DNA of 11,614 bases from Alphaproteobacteria bacterium. GTDB lineage: Bacteria > Pseudomonadota > Alphaproteobacteria > Rhodobacterales > Rhodobacteraceae. The stretch spans positions 1-11,614 of the forward strand of contig JAUHZL010000048.1 of assembly GCA_030425945.1 (NCBI GenBank), written 5' to 3'. Made by a program: the position numbers and the translations under genes. This document shows, piece after piece, positions 1 through 5,789 of this stretch. The number at the start of each line of letters is the position of its first letter. Position 1 is the first letter of the stretch. Under the pieces are notes generated by a model that was given only the letters and a program-made list of their open reading frames with translations, was not told where the DNA came from and searched no databases.

Positions 1-47
1 TATTCCAGCAGGCCGTCAGGATCGACGTGGGGCAGAAGGGCGGTCAT
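1..47 (-). CDS. 5' end of a protein gene leaving the window, possibly a class V aminotransferase
   Basis: Only 15 complete codons are visible, reading MTALLPHVDPDGLLE, with the next codon beginning TA. The ATG at 47 is supported by an AGGAG ribosome binding site (57-61) with a 9-nt gap and by a plausible promoter at 77-104. The opening resembles, from memory, the N-terminus of class V PLP-dependent aminotransferases (alanine/serine-glyoxylate type) in Rhodobacteraceae, where a 'DPDGLLE(Y/F)SVV' start is common. That identification rests on very few residues and is a guess. The presence of a gene start is more secure than its identity. It lies downstream of ilvC on the same strand, but the hairpins and promoter between them suggest separate transcription. 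Confidence 0.5.
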   Translation of the reverse strand, partial: MTALLPHVDPDGLLE

Positions 48-76
48 CGGGTCTCTCTCCTCTCGGGTCGGGAGGG

Positions 77-104
77 AGGTAGCCCCGGCAGGCCGCAAGA
101 TCAA
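77..104 (-). promoter_or_regulatory. Candidate sigma-70 promoter for the leftmost gene
   Basis: On the minus strand TTGATC (99-104) and CTACCT (77-82) are separated by 16 nt. This fits the loose -35/-10 pattern of alphaproteobacterial housekeeping promoters. Transcription would begin near position 70, leaving a leader of about 23 nt that just contains the AGGAG at 57-61 before the ATG at 47. The agreement of promoter, leader and ribosome binding site is the main support. The -10 box itself is weak. Confidence 0.4.
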
Positions 105-122
105 AGGGGTTTCGACGGGAAA

Positions 123-138
123 CGGGGCCCGGGCCCCG
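123..138. terminator. GC-rich palindrome downstream of ilvC, possible terminator
   Basis: CGGGGCCCGGGCCCCG is a perfect 16-bp palindrome. In the ilvC transcript it could form a stem of six G/C pairs with a four-base loop, followed by UUUCCC. The short U run makes it the most terminator-like of the three hairpins between ilvC and the leftmost gene, although it is 77 nt past the ilvC stop codon. Confidence 0.4.
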
Positions 139-160
139 CGCGGATCGGAAACGCGCGGCA

Positions 161-177
161 GGCCGGGGAAACCGGCC
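161..177. repeat. Inverted repeat downstream of ilvC (second of three)
   Basis: GGCCGG and CCGGCC are separated by 5 nt (GGAAA on the plus strand, UUUCC in the ilvC-sense RNA). It touches the neighbouring repeat at 177, so the two hairpins could not both form fully. It may help stop or stabilise the ilvC mRNA 3' end. Confidence 0.4.
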
Positions 178-197
178 CGGCGCGGGAGGCGCGCCGG
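177..197. repeat. Inverted repeat just downstream of the ilvC stop
   Basis: CCGGCGCG and CGCGCCGG form perfect 8-bp arms around a 5-nt loop. The loop reads CCUCC in the ilvC-sense RNA. It begins 18 nt after the ilvC stop codon and has no following U tract of note, so it is better described as a 3'-end hairpin than as a classical intrinsic terminator. Confidence 0.45.
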
Positions 198-215
198 ACC
201 GGCAGGATCCGGGGA

Positions 216-1238
216 TCAGTTCTTCGCGCGGTCGACCATCTTGCCGGCGGTGATCCAGGGCATCATCTCGCGCAGCTTGGCGCCGACGGCCTCGATCTGG
301 TGCGCGTCGTTGTTGCGGCGGATCGCCTTGAACGACGGCTGGCCGACCGAGCATTCCTGCATCCAGTCGCGCACGAAGCGGCCCTGCTGGATGTCGTCGA
401 GCACGGCCTTCATGCGGGCCTTGGTCTCGTCATACGGCAGGATGCGCGGACCCGAGACATACTCGCCGTACTCGGCGGTGTTCGAGATCGAGTAGTTCAT
501 GTTCGCGATGCCGCCTTCGTAGATCAGGTCCACGATCAGCTTCACCTCGTGCAGGCACTCGAAATAGGCCATCTCGGGGGCATAGCCCGCCTCGACCAGC
601 GTCTCGAAGCCCATGCGGATCAGCTCGACGAGGCCGCCGCAGAGCACGGCCTGCTCGCCGAAGAGGTCGGTCTCGCACTCTTCCTTGAAGTTGGTCTCGA
701 TGATGCCCGAGCGGCCGCCGCCGATGGCCGAGCAGTAGCTCAGGCCAAGCTCCAGCGCCCGGCCGGTCGCGTCCTGGTGCACCGCCACGAGGCAAGGCAC
801 GCCGCCGCCCTTGGTGAATTCGCCGCGCACGGTGTGGCCCGGACCCTTCGGCGCCATCATGATGACGTCGACGCCCGGCTTCGGCTCGATCAGGCCGAAG
901 TGCACGTTCAGCCCGTGCGCGAAGGCGATCGCGGCCCCTTCGCGCAGGTTGTCGTGGACGTACTTGCGATAGGTCTCGGCCTGCAGTTCGTCGGGCATGG
1001 TGAACATGATCAGGTCGCACCAGGCCGCCGCTTCGGCGATGCCCATGACCTGCAGGCCTTCGCCTTCGGCCTTCTTCGCCGAGGGCGAGCCCTCGCGCAG
1101 GGCGACGACGACGTGCTTTGCGCCCGAGTCGCGCAGGTTCAGCGCGTGGGCATGGCCCTGGCTGCCATAGCCGAGGATGGCGACCTTCTTGTCCTTGATC
1201 AGGTTGATGTCGCAATCGCGATCGTAATAGACGCGCAT
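216..1238 (-). CDS. ilvC: Ketol-acid reductoisomerase, class I (NADP+)
   Basis: The 340-residue product is a full-length class I enzyme. It isomerises and reduces 2-acetolactate or 2-aceto-2-hydroxybutyrate to the dihydroxy acids of valine, leucine and isoleucine synthesis in the cytoplasm. A Rossmann domain opens the protein, with GYGSQGHAHALNLRDSG at 23-39 and a phosphate-binding loop with R48, S51 and S53 that fits NADPH use. The knotted C-terminal domain keeps the Mg2+ and substrate residues: H108, K131, D191 and E195 in DLFGEQ, E227, E231, and S252 in SISNTAEYG. The start at 1238 (MRVYYDRD) matches the family and follows a GGAAGGGAG ribosome binding site. The reading frame stays open back to 1718, but that extension runs through the divergent regulator gene and has no family counterpart. 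Two Lrp-type genes diverge from it across 139 bp of palindrome-rich DNA, suggesting amino-acid-responsive control. Confidence 0.98.
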   Translation of the reverse strand: MRVYYDRDCDINLIKDKKVAILGYGSQGHAHALNLRDSGAKHVVVALREGSPSAKKAEGEGLQVMGIAEAAAWCDLIMFTMPDELQAETYRKYVHDNLREGAAIAFAHGLNVHFGLIEPKPGVDVIMMAPKGPGHTVRGEFTKGGGVPCLVAVHQDATGRALELGLSYCSAIGGGRSGIIETNFKEECETDLFGEQAVLCGGLVELIRMGFETLVEAGYAPEMAYFECLHEVKLIVDLIYEGGIANMNYSISNTAEYGEYVSGPRILPYDETKARMKAVLDDIQQGRFVRDWMQECSVGQPSFKAIRRNNDAHQIEAVGAKLREMMPWITAGKMVDRAKN

Positions 1239-1295
1239 CGTGGCGCTCCCTTCCGTTTTCCGGTTTCTGTGTGGGCGGACCATGCGCCCATTCCG

Positions 1296-1319
1296 GCGAG
1301 AAAGCATTGCCGTTCTCGC
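1296..1319. promoter_or_regulatory. Inverted repeat, candidate Lrp-type operator
   Basis: GCGAGAA (1296-1302) and TTCTCGC (1313-1319) are perfect 7-bp inverted arms separated by 10 nt. The site sits in the ilvC / Lrp divergent region, 58 bp from the ilvC start and 59 bp from the regulator start. Lrp/AsnC proteins bind loose dyads of about this size as dimers and often control the adjacent divergent gene. Assigning it to these regulators is inference from position and symmetry only. Confidence 0.5.
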
Positions 1320-1341
1320 GAATTTCGGGCAAATGGCGAAA
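1319..1341. promoter_or_regulatory. Second dyad cluster in the ilvC / Lrp divergent region
   Basis: CGAATTTCG (1319-1327) is a palindrome centred on T1323. TTTCG (1323-1327) and CGAAA (1337-1341) form another dyad with a 9-nt spacer. GCGAGAAA (from 1297 in its GCGAGAAA form, arm 1296-1303) recurs in similar form as GCGAAAAA near 1336-1343, about 40 bp or four helical turns further on. Such phased half-sites suit co-operative binding of Lrp octamers. Weak promoter-like boxes lie here too: minus-strand TTGACG at 1350-1355 towards ilvC, and plus-strand TTGCCG at 1307-1312 with CAAATG at 1330-1335 towards the regulator. Confidence 0.35.
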
Positions 1342-1377
1342 AACTCATTCGTCAATCCACCGCACACCGGAACATTC

Positions 1378-1833
1378 ATGCTCGACGACATCGACCGCCG
1401 CCTGCTGCGGCATCTGCAGGCCGAGCCGGACCTGTCGACCGCCGCGCTGTGCGAGCGCGCTGGCATCAGCGCCGCGGCCGCCTGGCGCCGCCTCGAGAAA
1501 CTGACCGAGGCGGGCGTGCTGCTCGGCATCGAGACGGTGGTCGATGCGCGCGCGCTCGGCTGGGCGGTCGAGGTGTCGCTGCGGATCACCCTCGACAAGA
1601 CCCGGCCCGATGCCTTCGACCGCTTCCTCGACGCGGCCCGCGCTGTGCGCGAGGTGACCGAGATCCAGACCTTCCTCGGGCGGGTCGACGTGCGCCTGAA
1701 CGTGCTGGCGCGCGACATGGCCCATTACACCGAGGTCTATCGCACCCGCATCCTGACCCTGCCGCATCTCCAGGACATCGAACAGCTGATGCTGATCTCG
1801 ACCATCAAGGACGGCGAGGGCCTGCCGCTGTGA
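1378..1833 (+). CDS. Lrp/AsnC-family transcriptional regulator (first of a tandem pair)
   Basis: The 151-residue protein has the standard two-part Lrp layout. A winged helix-turn-helix occupies residues 2-60, opening DDIDRRLLRHLQ and with a recognition helix around AAAAWRRLEKLTEAGVL. An alpha/beta RAM ligand-binding and oligomerisation domain follows from about 63 to 148. The usual G-x-Y-D-x-x-L-x-V ligand-site stretch reads GRVDVRLNV at 101-109, so the normal Tyr is Val here and the effector may differ from that of the partner. The ATG at 1378 gives the typical family length; the upstream ribosome binding site (CGGAA) is poor. The gene is divergent from ilvC and its TGA overlaps the start of a second Lrp gene. 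Regulation of ilvC by it is inferred from context. The amino acid sensed cannot be read from sequence. Confidence 0.92.
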   Translation: MLDDIDRRLLRHLQAEPDLSTAALCERAGISAAAAWRRLEKLTEAGVLLGIETVVDARALGWAVEVSLRITLDKTRPDAFDRFLDAARAVREVTEIQTFLGRVDVRLNVLARDMAHYTEVYRTRILTLPHLQDIEQLMLISTIKDGEGLPL

Positions 1834-2288
1834 GCCTCGACCTTGACGATACCGACCGCGCGCTGGTCCGGGCGCTCGCCCGCGACGCCCGGCAGAGCGC
1901 GGGGGCCCTCGGGCGCGCACTCGGCCTCAGCCAGCCCGCCGCCTGGCGCCGCATCCGGCGGCTCGAAGAGGCCGGCGTCCTCGCCCGCCGCCGCGTGCGC
2001 CTCGACCCGGCGAAGCTGGGCTTCGGCGTCACCGTCTTCCTCGGCGTCAAGCTCGCCACCAAGGGCCGCACCTCGGTCGCGGATTTCGAGCGCGCCGTCA
2101 GCGCCATCCCGGAGGTGCAGCTGGTCCAGCACGTGCTCGGGGCCTACGACTATCGCCTGCGGGTGGTGGCGCGCGACCTGTCGGACTTCGAACGCGTCCT
2201 GCGCCGCCGGATCATGACGCTGCCCGGCGTCGGCGAGCTGGAGGCCAACGTCCTGCTCAGCGAGGAGCGCCGCCCCGGCCCGTGGTGA
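1830..2288 (+). CDS. Lrp/AsnC-family transcriptional regulator (second of a tandem pair)
   Basis: This gene starts at GTG 1830, overlapping the TGA of the first regulator by four bases (GTGA), and encodes 152 residues. The helix-turn-helix covers residues 5-60 (DDTDRALVRALARDARQ, then SQPAAWRRIRRLEEAGVL), followed by a RAM domain with the canonical GAYDYRLRV ligand-site stretch at 104-112. Both proteins share the AAWRR recognition-helix pattern, which suggests they are paralogues or at least a co-evolved pair. The overlap implies translational coupling and roughly equal amounts, consistent with mixed dimers or octamers, although that is inference. The frame is open far upstream on the plus strand (from 27), but that part is antisense to ilvC and is not coding. 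The gene converges on glmM. Confidence 0.92.
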   Translation: MSLDLDDTDRALVRALARDARQSAGALGRALGLSQPAAWRRIRRLEEAGVLARRRVRLDPAKLGFGVTVFLGVKLATKGRTSVADFERAVSAIPEVQLVQHVLGAYDYRLRVVARDLSDFERVLRRRIMTLPGVGELEANVLLSEERRPGPW

Positions 2289-2298
2289 GGTGACTGAC

Positions 2299-2332
2299 CC
2301 TTCTTCTTGGCCGAAATACTCCCGCCGGAGGC
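2299..2332. repeat. Short intergenic motif of Rhodobacteraceae type, also terminator-like for glmM
   Basis: The minus strand reads GCCTCCGGCGGGAGTATTTC followed by GGCCAAGAAGAAGGG. I recognise this as close to a short motif scattered through intergenic regions of Rhodobacteraceae genomes; that is from memory. It contains a small hairpin, CTCC (2319-2322) with GGAG (2327-2330), followed on the minus strand by TATTT, so it could act as a weak terminator for glmM transcripts. It lies between the convergent lrp pair and glmM. Confidence 0.5.
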
Positions 2333-2350
2333 CCCGGTCCCGCAGGGGCC
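2330..2350. repeat. Inverted repeat between convergent lrp and glmM genes
   Basis: GGCCCC (2330-2335) and GGGGCC (2345-2350) form a 6-bp stem with a 9-nt loop. Its position between converging genes suits a transcript-end structure usable from either side, but no U tract follows on either strand. Confidence 0.35.
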
Positions 2351-2354
2351 GGGT

Positions 2355-2374
2355 CGCGGCGCGCCCGCGCCGCG
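2355..2374. terminator. Strong GC hairpin, possible bidirectional terminator
   Basis: CGCGGCGC (2355-2362) and GCGCCGCG (2367-2374) pair perfectly over 8 bp around a GCCC loop. The repeat is 9 nt past the glmM stop codon and 66 nt past the second lrp stop. It lacks a U run on either side, so termination by this hairpin is plausible but not proven. Confidence 0.4.
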
Positions 2375-2383
2375 CGCCCCCCC

Positions 2384-3727
2384 TCAGGCCGCGGCTTCGA
2401 CCGCGGCGCAGATCTCGCCGACAACGGCTTCCATGACCGCGGCGTCTTCCGCCTCGGCCATCACGCGGATCAGCGGCTCGGTGCCCGACTTGCGGATCAG
2501 GAGCCGCCCCGAGCCGTTCAGCCGGGTCTCGCCCGCCGCGATCGCCGCGCGCACCGTGTCCGCCGACAGCGGATCGGCCCCGGCCTCGTAACGCACGTTG
2601 CGCAGAAGCTGCGGCAGCGGGTCGAAGACCGACAGCAGGGTCGAGGCGCGCTCGCCGCTGCGGATCATCTCGGCGAGGAACTGCAACCCCGCCAGCAGCC
2701 CATCCCCGGTGGTGGCGTAGTCGGTCATCACGATGTGGCCAGACTGCTCGCCGCCGAGGTTGTAGCCGCCCGCCCGCATCGCCTCGACCACGTAGCGGTC
2801 GCCGACGGCGGTGCGCGCGAGCGCGATGCCCTGCCCCGCGAGGTGCCGCTCCAGCCCGAGGTTCGACATCACGGTGGCAACCAGCGTCGCGCCCGACAGC
2901 CGTCCCGACCGCGCCCAGCCGCAGGCCAGGAGCGCCATCAACTGGTCGCCGTCGCCCACGCGTCCGGTCTCGTCGATCAGCATGATCCGGTCGGCGTCCC
3001 CGTCGAGGCAGATGCCGACGTCCGCGCCATGCGCGATCACCGCGCTCGCGCAGGCGGCGGTGTCGGTCGAGCCGCAGCCCTTGTTGATGTTGGTGCCGGT
3101 CGGCGCGATCCCCATCGGGATCACCTCGGCACCAAGTTCCCATAGCACTTCGGGCGCGGCCTTGTAGGCGGCGCCATGCGCGCAGTCGATCACGACCTTC
3201 AGCCCGTCCAGCGACAGGTCACTCGGAAAGGTGCCCTTGGCGCGCTCGACATAGCGCCCGACGCCGTCGTCGATGCGGCGCGCCCGGCCGATGTTCTCGG
3301 GCTTGGCGAGCGCGATCTCGCCGTCGAGGATCGCCTCGATCTCGGCCTCGGCCTCGTCGTTCAGCTTGAAGCCGTCCGGACCGAAGAACTTGATCCCGTT
3401 GTCGTGGTGCGGGTTGTGGCTGGCCGAGATCATCACGCCGACATCGGCGCGCATCGACTTCGTCAGCAGGCCCACGGCGGGGGTCGGGATCGGCCCCAGC
3501 AGCAGCACGTTCATGCCGGTCGAGGTGAACCCGGCGGTCAGCGCGTTCTCCAGCATGTAGCCCGACAGGCGGGTGTCCTTGCCGATCACCACGCGGTGGG
3601 TGTCCGAGCCGTCGCGGCGGAAGTAGCGCCCGGCGGCGGCCCCGAGCCGCAGCGCCATCTCGGCGGTCATCGGGTCGCTGTTGGCGCGGCCGCGCACCCC
3701 GTCGGTGCCGAATAGCTTGCGTGTCAT
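2384..3727 (-). CDS. glmM: Phosphoglucosamine mutase
   Basis: The 447-residue protein interconverts glucosamine-6-phosphate and glucosamine-1-phosphate in the cytoplasm, feeding UDP-GlcNAc synthesis for peptidoglycan and lipopolysaccharide. The four alpha-D-phosphohexomutase domains are complete. The N-terminus is FGTDGVRG at 6-13. The phosphoserine loop is SASHNP at 101-106, with S103 the expected phosphorylated residue. The metal-binding loop is DGDADR at 242-247, the sugar-binding loop GGEQSGH at 325-331, and the phosphate-binding loop RKSGTEPLIRV at 412-422. The start at 3727 (MTRKLFGTDG) matches the family and has a GGGAG ribosome binding site. A longer in-frame start at 3772 lies inside folP and was rejected. 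The ATG overlaps the folP stop as ATGA, so translation is likely coupled to folP. folP-glmM adjacency is common in bacteria. Confidence 0.98.
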   Translation of the reverse strand: MTRKLFGTDGVRGRANSDPMTAEMALRLGAAAGRYFRRDGSDTHRVVIGKDTRLSGYMLENALTAGFTSTGMNVLLLGPIPTPAVGLLTKSMRADVGVMISASHNPHHDNGIKFFGPDGFKLNDEAEAEIEAILDGEIALAKPENIGRARRIDDGVGRYVERAKGTFPSDLSLDGLKVVIDCAHGAAYKAAPEVLWELGAEVIPMGIAPTGTNINKGCGSTDTAACASAVIAHGADVGICLDGDADRIMLIDETGRVGDGDQLMALLACGWARSGRLSGATLVATVMSNLGLERHLAGQGIALARTAVGDRYVVEAMRAGGYNLGGEQSGHIVMTDYATTGDGLLAGLQFLAEMIRSGERASTLLSVFDPLPQLLRNVRYEAGADPLSADTVRAAIAAGETRLNGSGRLLIRKSGTEPLIRVMAEAEDAAVMEAVVGEICAAVEAAA

Positions 3728-4755
3728 CTCGTCTCCCGGTCGCCGTGGATCGGTCCGCCCGCCGCCTGCCACAGCGCAAAGGCCTGCGCGGTCTCGGCCA
3801 CATCGTGGACACGCAGGATATGCACGCCCTCGGCGGCCGCACGCAAGGCCAGCGCGACCGAGCCGGGCATCCGGTCGGCAGGCTCCTGCGCATGGCCGAT
3901 CACGCCGATGAAACGTTTGCGCGACACGCCCAGCAGCAGGGGCACGCCCAGCGCATGGAAGAGCGGCAGGTCGCGCAGCAGGGCGAGGTTGTGCGCCTGG
4001 GTCTTGCCGAACCCGATGCCGATGTCGGCCACGAGATCCTTGCGCGGCACCCCGGCGGCCCCGGCGCGCGCGAGGATCCCCTCCAGCGCGTCGTAGACGT
4101 CGAGGACGACATCGTCGTAGCGCGGGTCGAGGTGCATCGTCGCCGGGTCGCCCTGGCTGTGCATCAGCACGGCCGGAACCCCGAGGGCCGCGATCTCATC
4201 CGCCATGGCAGGATCGTGGGCCAGGCCCGAGACATCGTTGACGATCTTCGCGCCCACCCGGATCGCGGCCCGGGCGACGGCCGCCTTGCGGGTGTCGATC
4301 GAGACCGGCACCGCGAGGTCGGCCAGCGCACCGATCACCGGGGCGGTCCGCGCGATTTCCTCGTCCACCGGCACGGTCGCGGCCCCCGGCCGGGTGGACT
4401 CGCCGCCGAGGTCGAGAATGTCGGCCCCCGCCGCAGCCATCGCGTGGGCATGGGCGAGCGCGGCCTCCGGCGCGAGGAACTTGCCCCCGTCCGAGAAACT
4501 GTCCGGGGTCAGGTTCAGGATCCCCATGATCCGCGGCCGGTCGAGCGGCAGCCCCGCCAGCGGCGCGCGCGGCGCGGTGAGCCGGGCCAGGACCTCCTCC
4601 GGCAGATCGGTGGCGGGGACGACCCGCGGCATACCCCCGCGCGACAGCAGCGCCACGTGGGAAAAATGCGCCCATCCCCCGGCCAACGGCCGCGCCCCGG
4701 GGGTGGCCGGGTCGCAGATCAGCGGTCGCGGATAACGGTAAGGATCGGCGGGCAT
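3724..4755 (-). CDS. folP: Dihydropteroate synthase
   Basis: The product condenses 6-hydroxymethyl-7,8-dihydropterin pyrophosphate with p-aminobenzoate to give dihydropteroate; it is the sulfonamide target. The TIM-barrel motifs are all present in the 343 residues: IMGILNLTPDSFSDGG at 76-91 (first DHPS signature), DLGGESTRPGA at 115-125 (second signature), SIDTRK at 152-157, NDVSG at 173-177, DIGIGFGKT at 244-252 and GVSRKRFIG at 276-284. Where many enzymes have MHMxGxPxTM, this one has MHSQGDPATM at 198-207. About 70 residues precede the barrel, far more than in E. coli, and their role is unknown. The ATG at 4755 (MPADPYRYPRPL) is 4 nt after the folB stop. The open frame back to 4860 lies within folB. 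It overlaps glmM by 4 nt. Confidence 0.97.
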   Translation of the reverse strand: MPADPYRYPRPLICDPATPGARPLAGGWAHFSHVALLSRGGMPRVVPATDLPEEVLARLTAPRAPLAGLPLDRPRIMGILNLTPDSFSDGGKFLAPEAALAHAHAMAAAGADILDLGGESTRPGAATVPVDEEIARTAPVIGALADLAVPVSIDTRKAAVARAAIRVGAKIVNDVSGLAHDPAMADEIAALGVPAVLMHSQGDPATMHLDPRYDDVVLDVYDALEGILARAGAAGVPRKDLVADIGIGFGKTQAHNLALLRDLPLFHALGVPLLLGVSRKRFIGVIGHAQEPADRMPGSVALALRAAAEGVHILRVHDVAETAQAFALWQAAGGPIHGDRETR

Positions 4756-4759
4756 CGGG

Positions 4760-5668
4760 TCAGCCGCGCAGAACCGGGTGCGGTCCGTCCTGCAGCGGGC
4801 CGACCGTGCCGAGGGCGCGAATGTGCCGGGCGTGCAGGCGGGCCGCGATCCAGGGGGCAAGCGCCGCGATATCGGTCAGCGCGTCGGGCGTGTCCCCGGC
4901 GGCGTCGAGCACCAGTTTCGACGGGGCGCAGACCGTCATCTGGCCCTTGCGCGCCGCCCAGTCGATCTCGGTCCGGCTGGACACCACCAGGCAGCGCGGG
5001 TCGCGTCCGGCCAGCACCCAGGCCGCCTGGTCGAGACCGAGCAGCGCGATCCGGCGGCGCGAGAGCGGATGCGCCGCGCGGGGCAACGGCTGGTCGGGGG
5101 CGGGCAGCGCCAGCAGCACCGCGGGCAGCGGGTCGGCGGCGAGCCGGTCGAGCCAGGGCTTCAGGTCGGCGCCGTCGCGCAGGTCGGGGCCGATCAGGAC
5201 CAGCTGCACCTCCGGGGCATCGGGCGAGAACAGCGCCTCGCCCGCGCGTCGCACGATCTCGACGCCCAGCGCGAAGGGACCGCGATCCAGCTTCTCGATC
5301 CGCACGAAGACCCGCGCCGCGCGGGGGTCGGCCAGCACCAGACCGGCAATCTGCTCGGCCAGCGTTTCGAGCAGGTCCACCCGCGCCTCGGTCAGCGCCT
5401 GGTCGATGGCCTCGGTGATCGTGTCGTAGCTGAGGACGCGGTCGACGTCGTCGTGGAGCGCGCCCGCGAGCGTCTGCACCTCGACCACCACGTTGAAGCG
5501 CAGTCGCTGCGCCACGCCGCGCTCGGCCTGGAACGCCCCGATCTCGGCGGAGCGGACCCAGTCGCGCAGCGCGATGCGGTCGGGCAGCGACGACGCGGCG
5601 CCGGTCGCGCCGGCCCGGTCCTCCGGCGGAGCGAAGGCGAGCGCGAGGTCATCGGAATCGGCGGGCAT
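4760..5668 (-). CDS. folB: Dihydroneopterin aldolase with a C-terminal extension of unknown function
   Basis: Residues 28-142 are a FolB domain, which converts 7,8-dihydroneopterin to 6-hydroxymethyldihydropterin plus glycolaldehyde. It shows DRIALRDWVRSAEIGAFQAERG at 30-51 with the pterin-binding-region Glu49, SYDTI at 80-84 with the conserved Tyr, LLETLAEQIA at 99-108, and Lys126 in RIEKLDRGP at the usual catalytic lysine place. FolB is normally about 120 residues; this protein has 302. Residues 145-302 form an Ala/Leu/Arg/Asp-rich region that I cannot place and that lacks FolK motifs. The start chosen is ATG 5668, preceded by GGAAGGA with a 9-nt gap. An in-frame ATG at 5698 adds 10 residues but has a poorer site. 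folP begins 4 nt downstream, so the two act in one transcript in consecutive parts of folate synthesis. Confidence 0.93.
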   Translation of the reverse strand: MPADSDDLALAFAPPEDRAGATGAASSLPDRIALRDWVRSAEIGAFQAERGVAQRLRFNVVVEVQTLAGALHDDVDRVLSYDTITEAIDQALTEARVDLLETLAEQIAGLVLADPRAARVFVRIEKLDRGPFALGVEIVRRAGEALFSPDAPEVQLVLIGPDLRDGADLKPWLDRLAADPLPAVLLALPAPDQPLPRAAHPLSRRRIALLGLDQAAWVLAGRDPRCLVVSSRTEIDWAARKGQMTVCAPSKLVLDAAGDTPDALTDIAALAPWIAARLHARHIRALGTVGPLQDGPHPVLRG

Positions 5669-5677
5669 GGCGGACTG

Positions 5678-5684
5678 TCCTTCC
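5678..5684 (-). promoter_or_regulatory. Ribosome binding site deciding the folB start
   Basis: GGAAGGA on the minus strand stands 9 nt before ATG 5668. It is stronger and better placed than anything in front of the alternative ATG at 5698, so it favours the shorter N-terminus MPADSDDLALAF. Confidence 0.6.
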
Positions 5685-5789
5685 GGCAGGCTGGGCATGG
5701 GCTGGCCCTACCCTGCCCCGGGTCCGGGCCGCAAGTCCGCGCAGACCCGGCAGGTGCCGCGCGAAGAGCGACACCCGCGGGGCGGCCCC

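Noticed and set aside
1239..1718. Upstream extension of the ilvC frame
   Set aside because: It would overlap the divergent Lrp gene and adds 160 residues unlike any KARI. The start at 1238 has both a ribosome binding site and family agreement.
27..2288. Plus-strand open frame of 753 codons running into the second Lrp gene
   Set aside because: The first 600 codons are antisense to ilvC, pass through the intergenic operator region, and read through the first Lrp gene in another frame. Only the part from GTG 1830 has a family match.
4760..5233. FolB C-terminal region as a fused FolK
   Set aside because: It has roughly FolK length and ends with PHPVLRG, faintly like a FolK PHP motif, but the GSNLG start and the GPRxxDLDI motif are missing.
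5699..5789. Promoter or terminator between the hydrolase and folB
   Set aside because: There are short GC dyads (for example CCCGG-N2-CCGGG) and a four-pair hairpin after the stop, but nothing beyond what such GC-rich sequence gives by chance, and no convincing -35/-10 pair.
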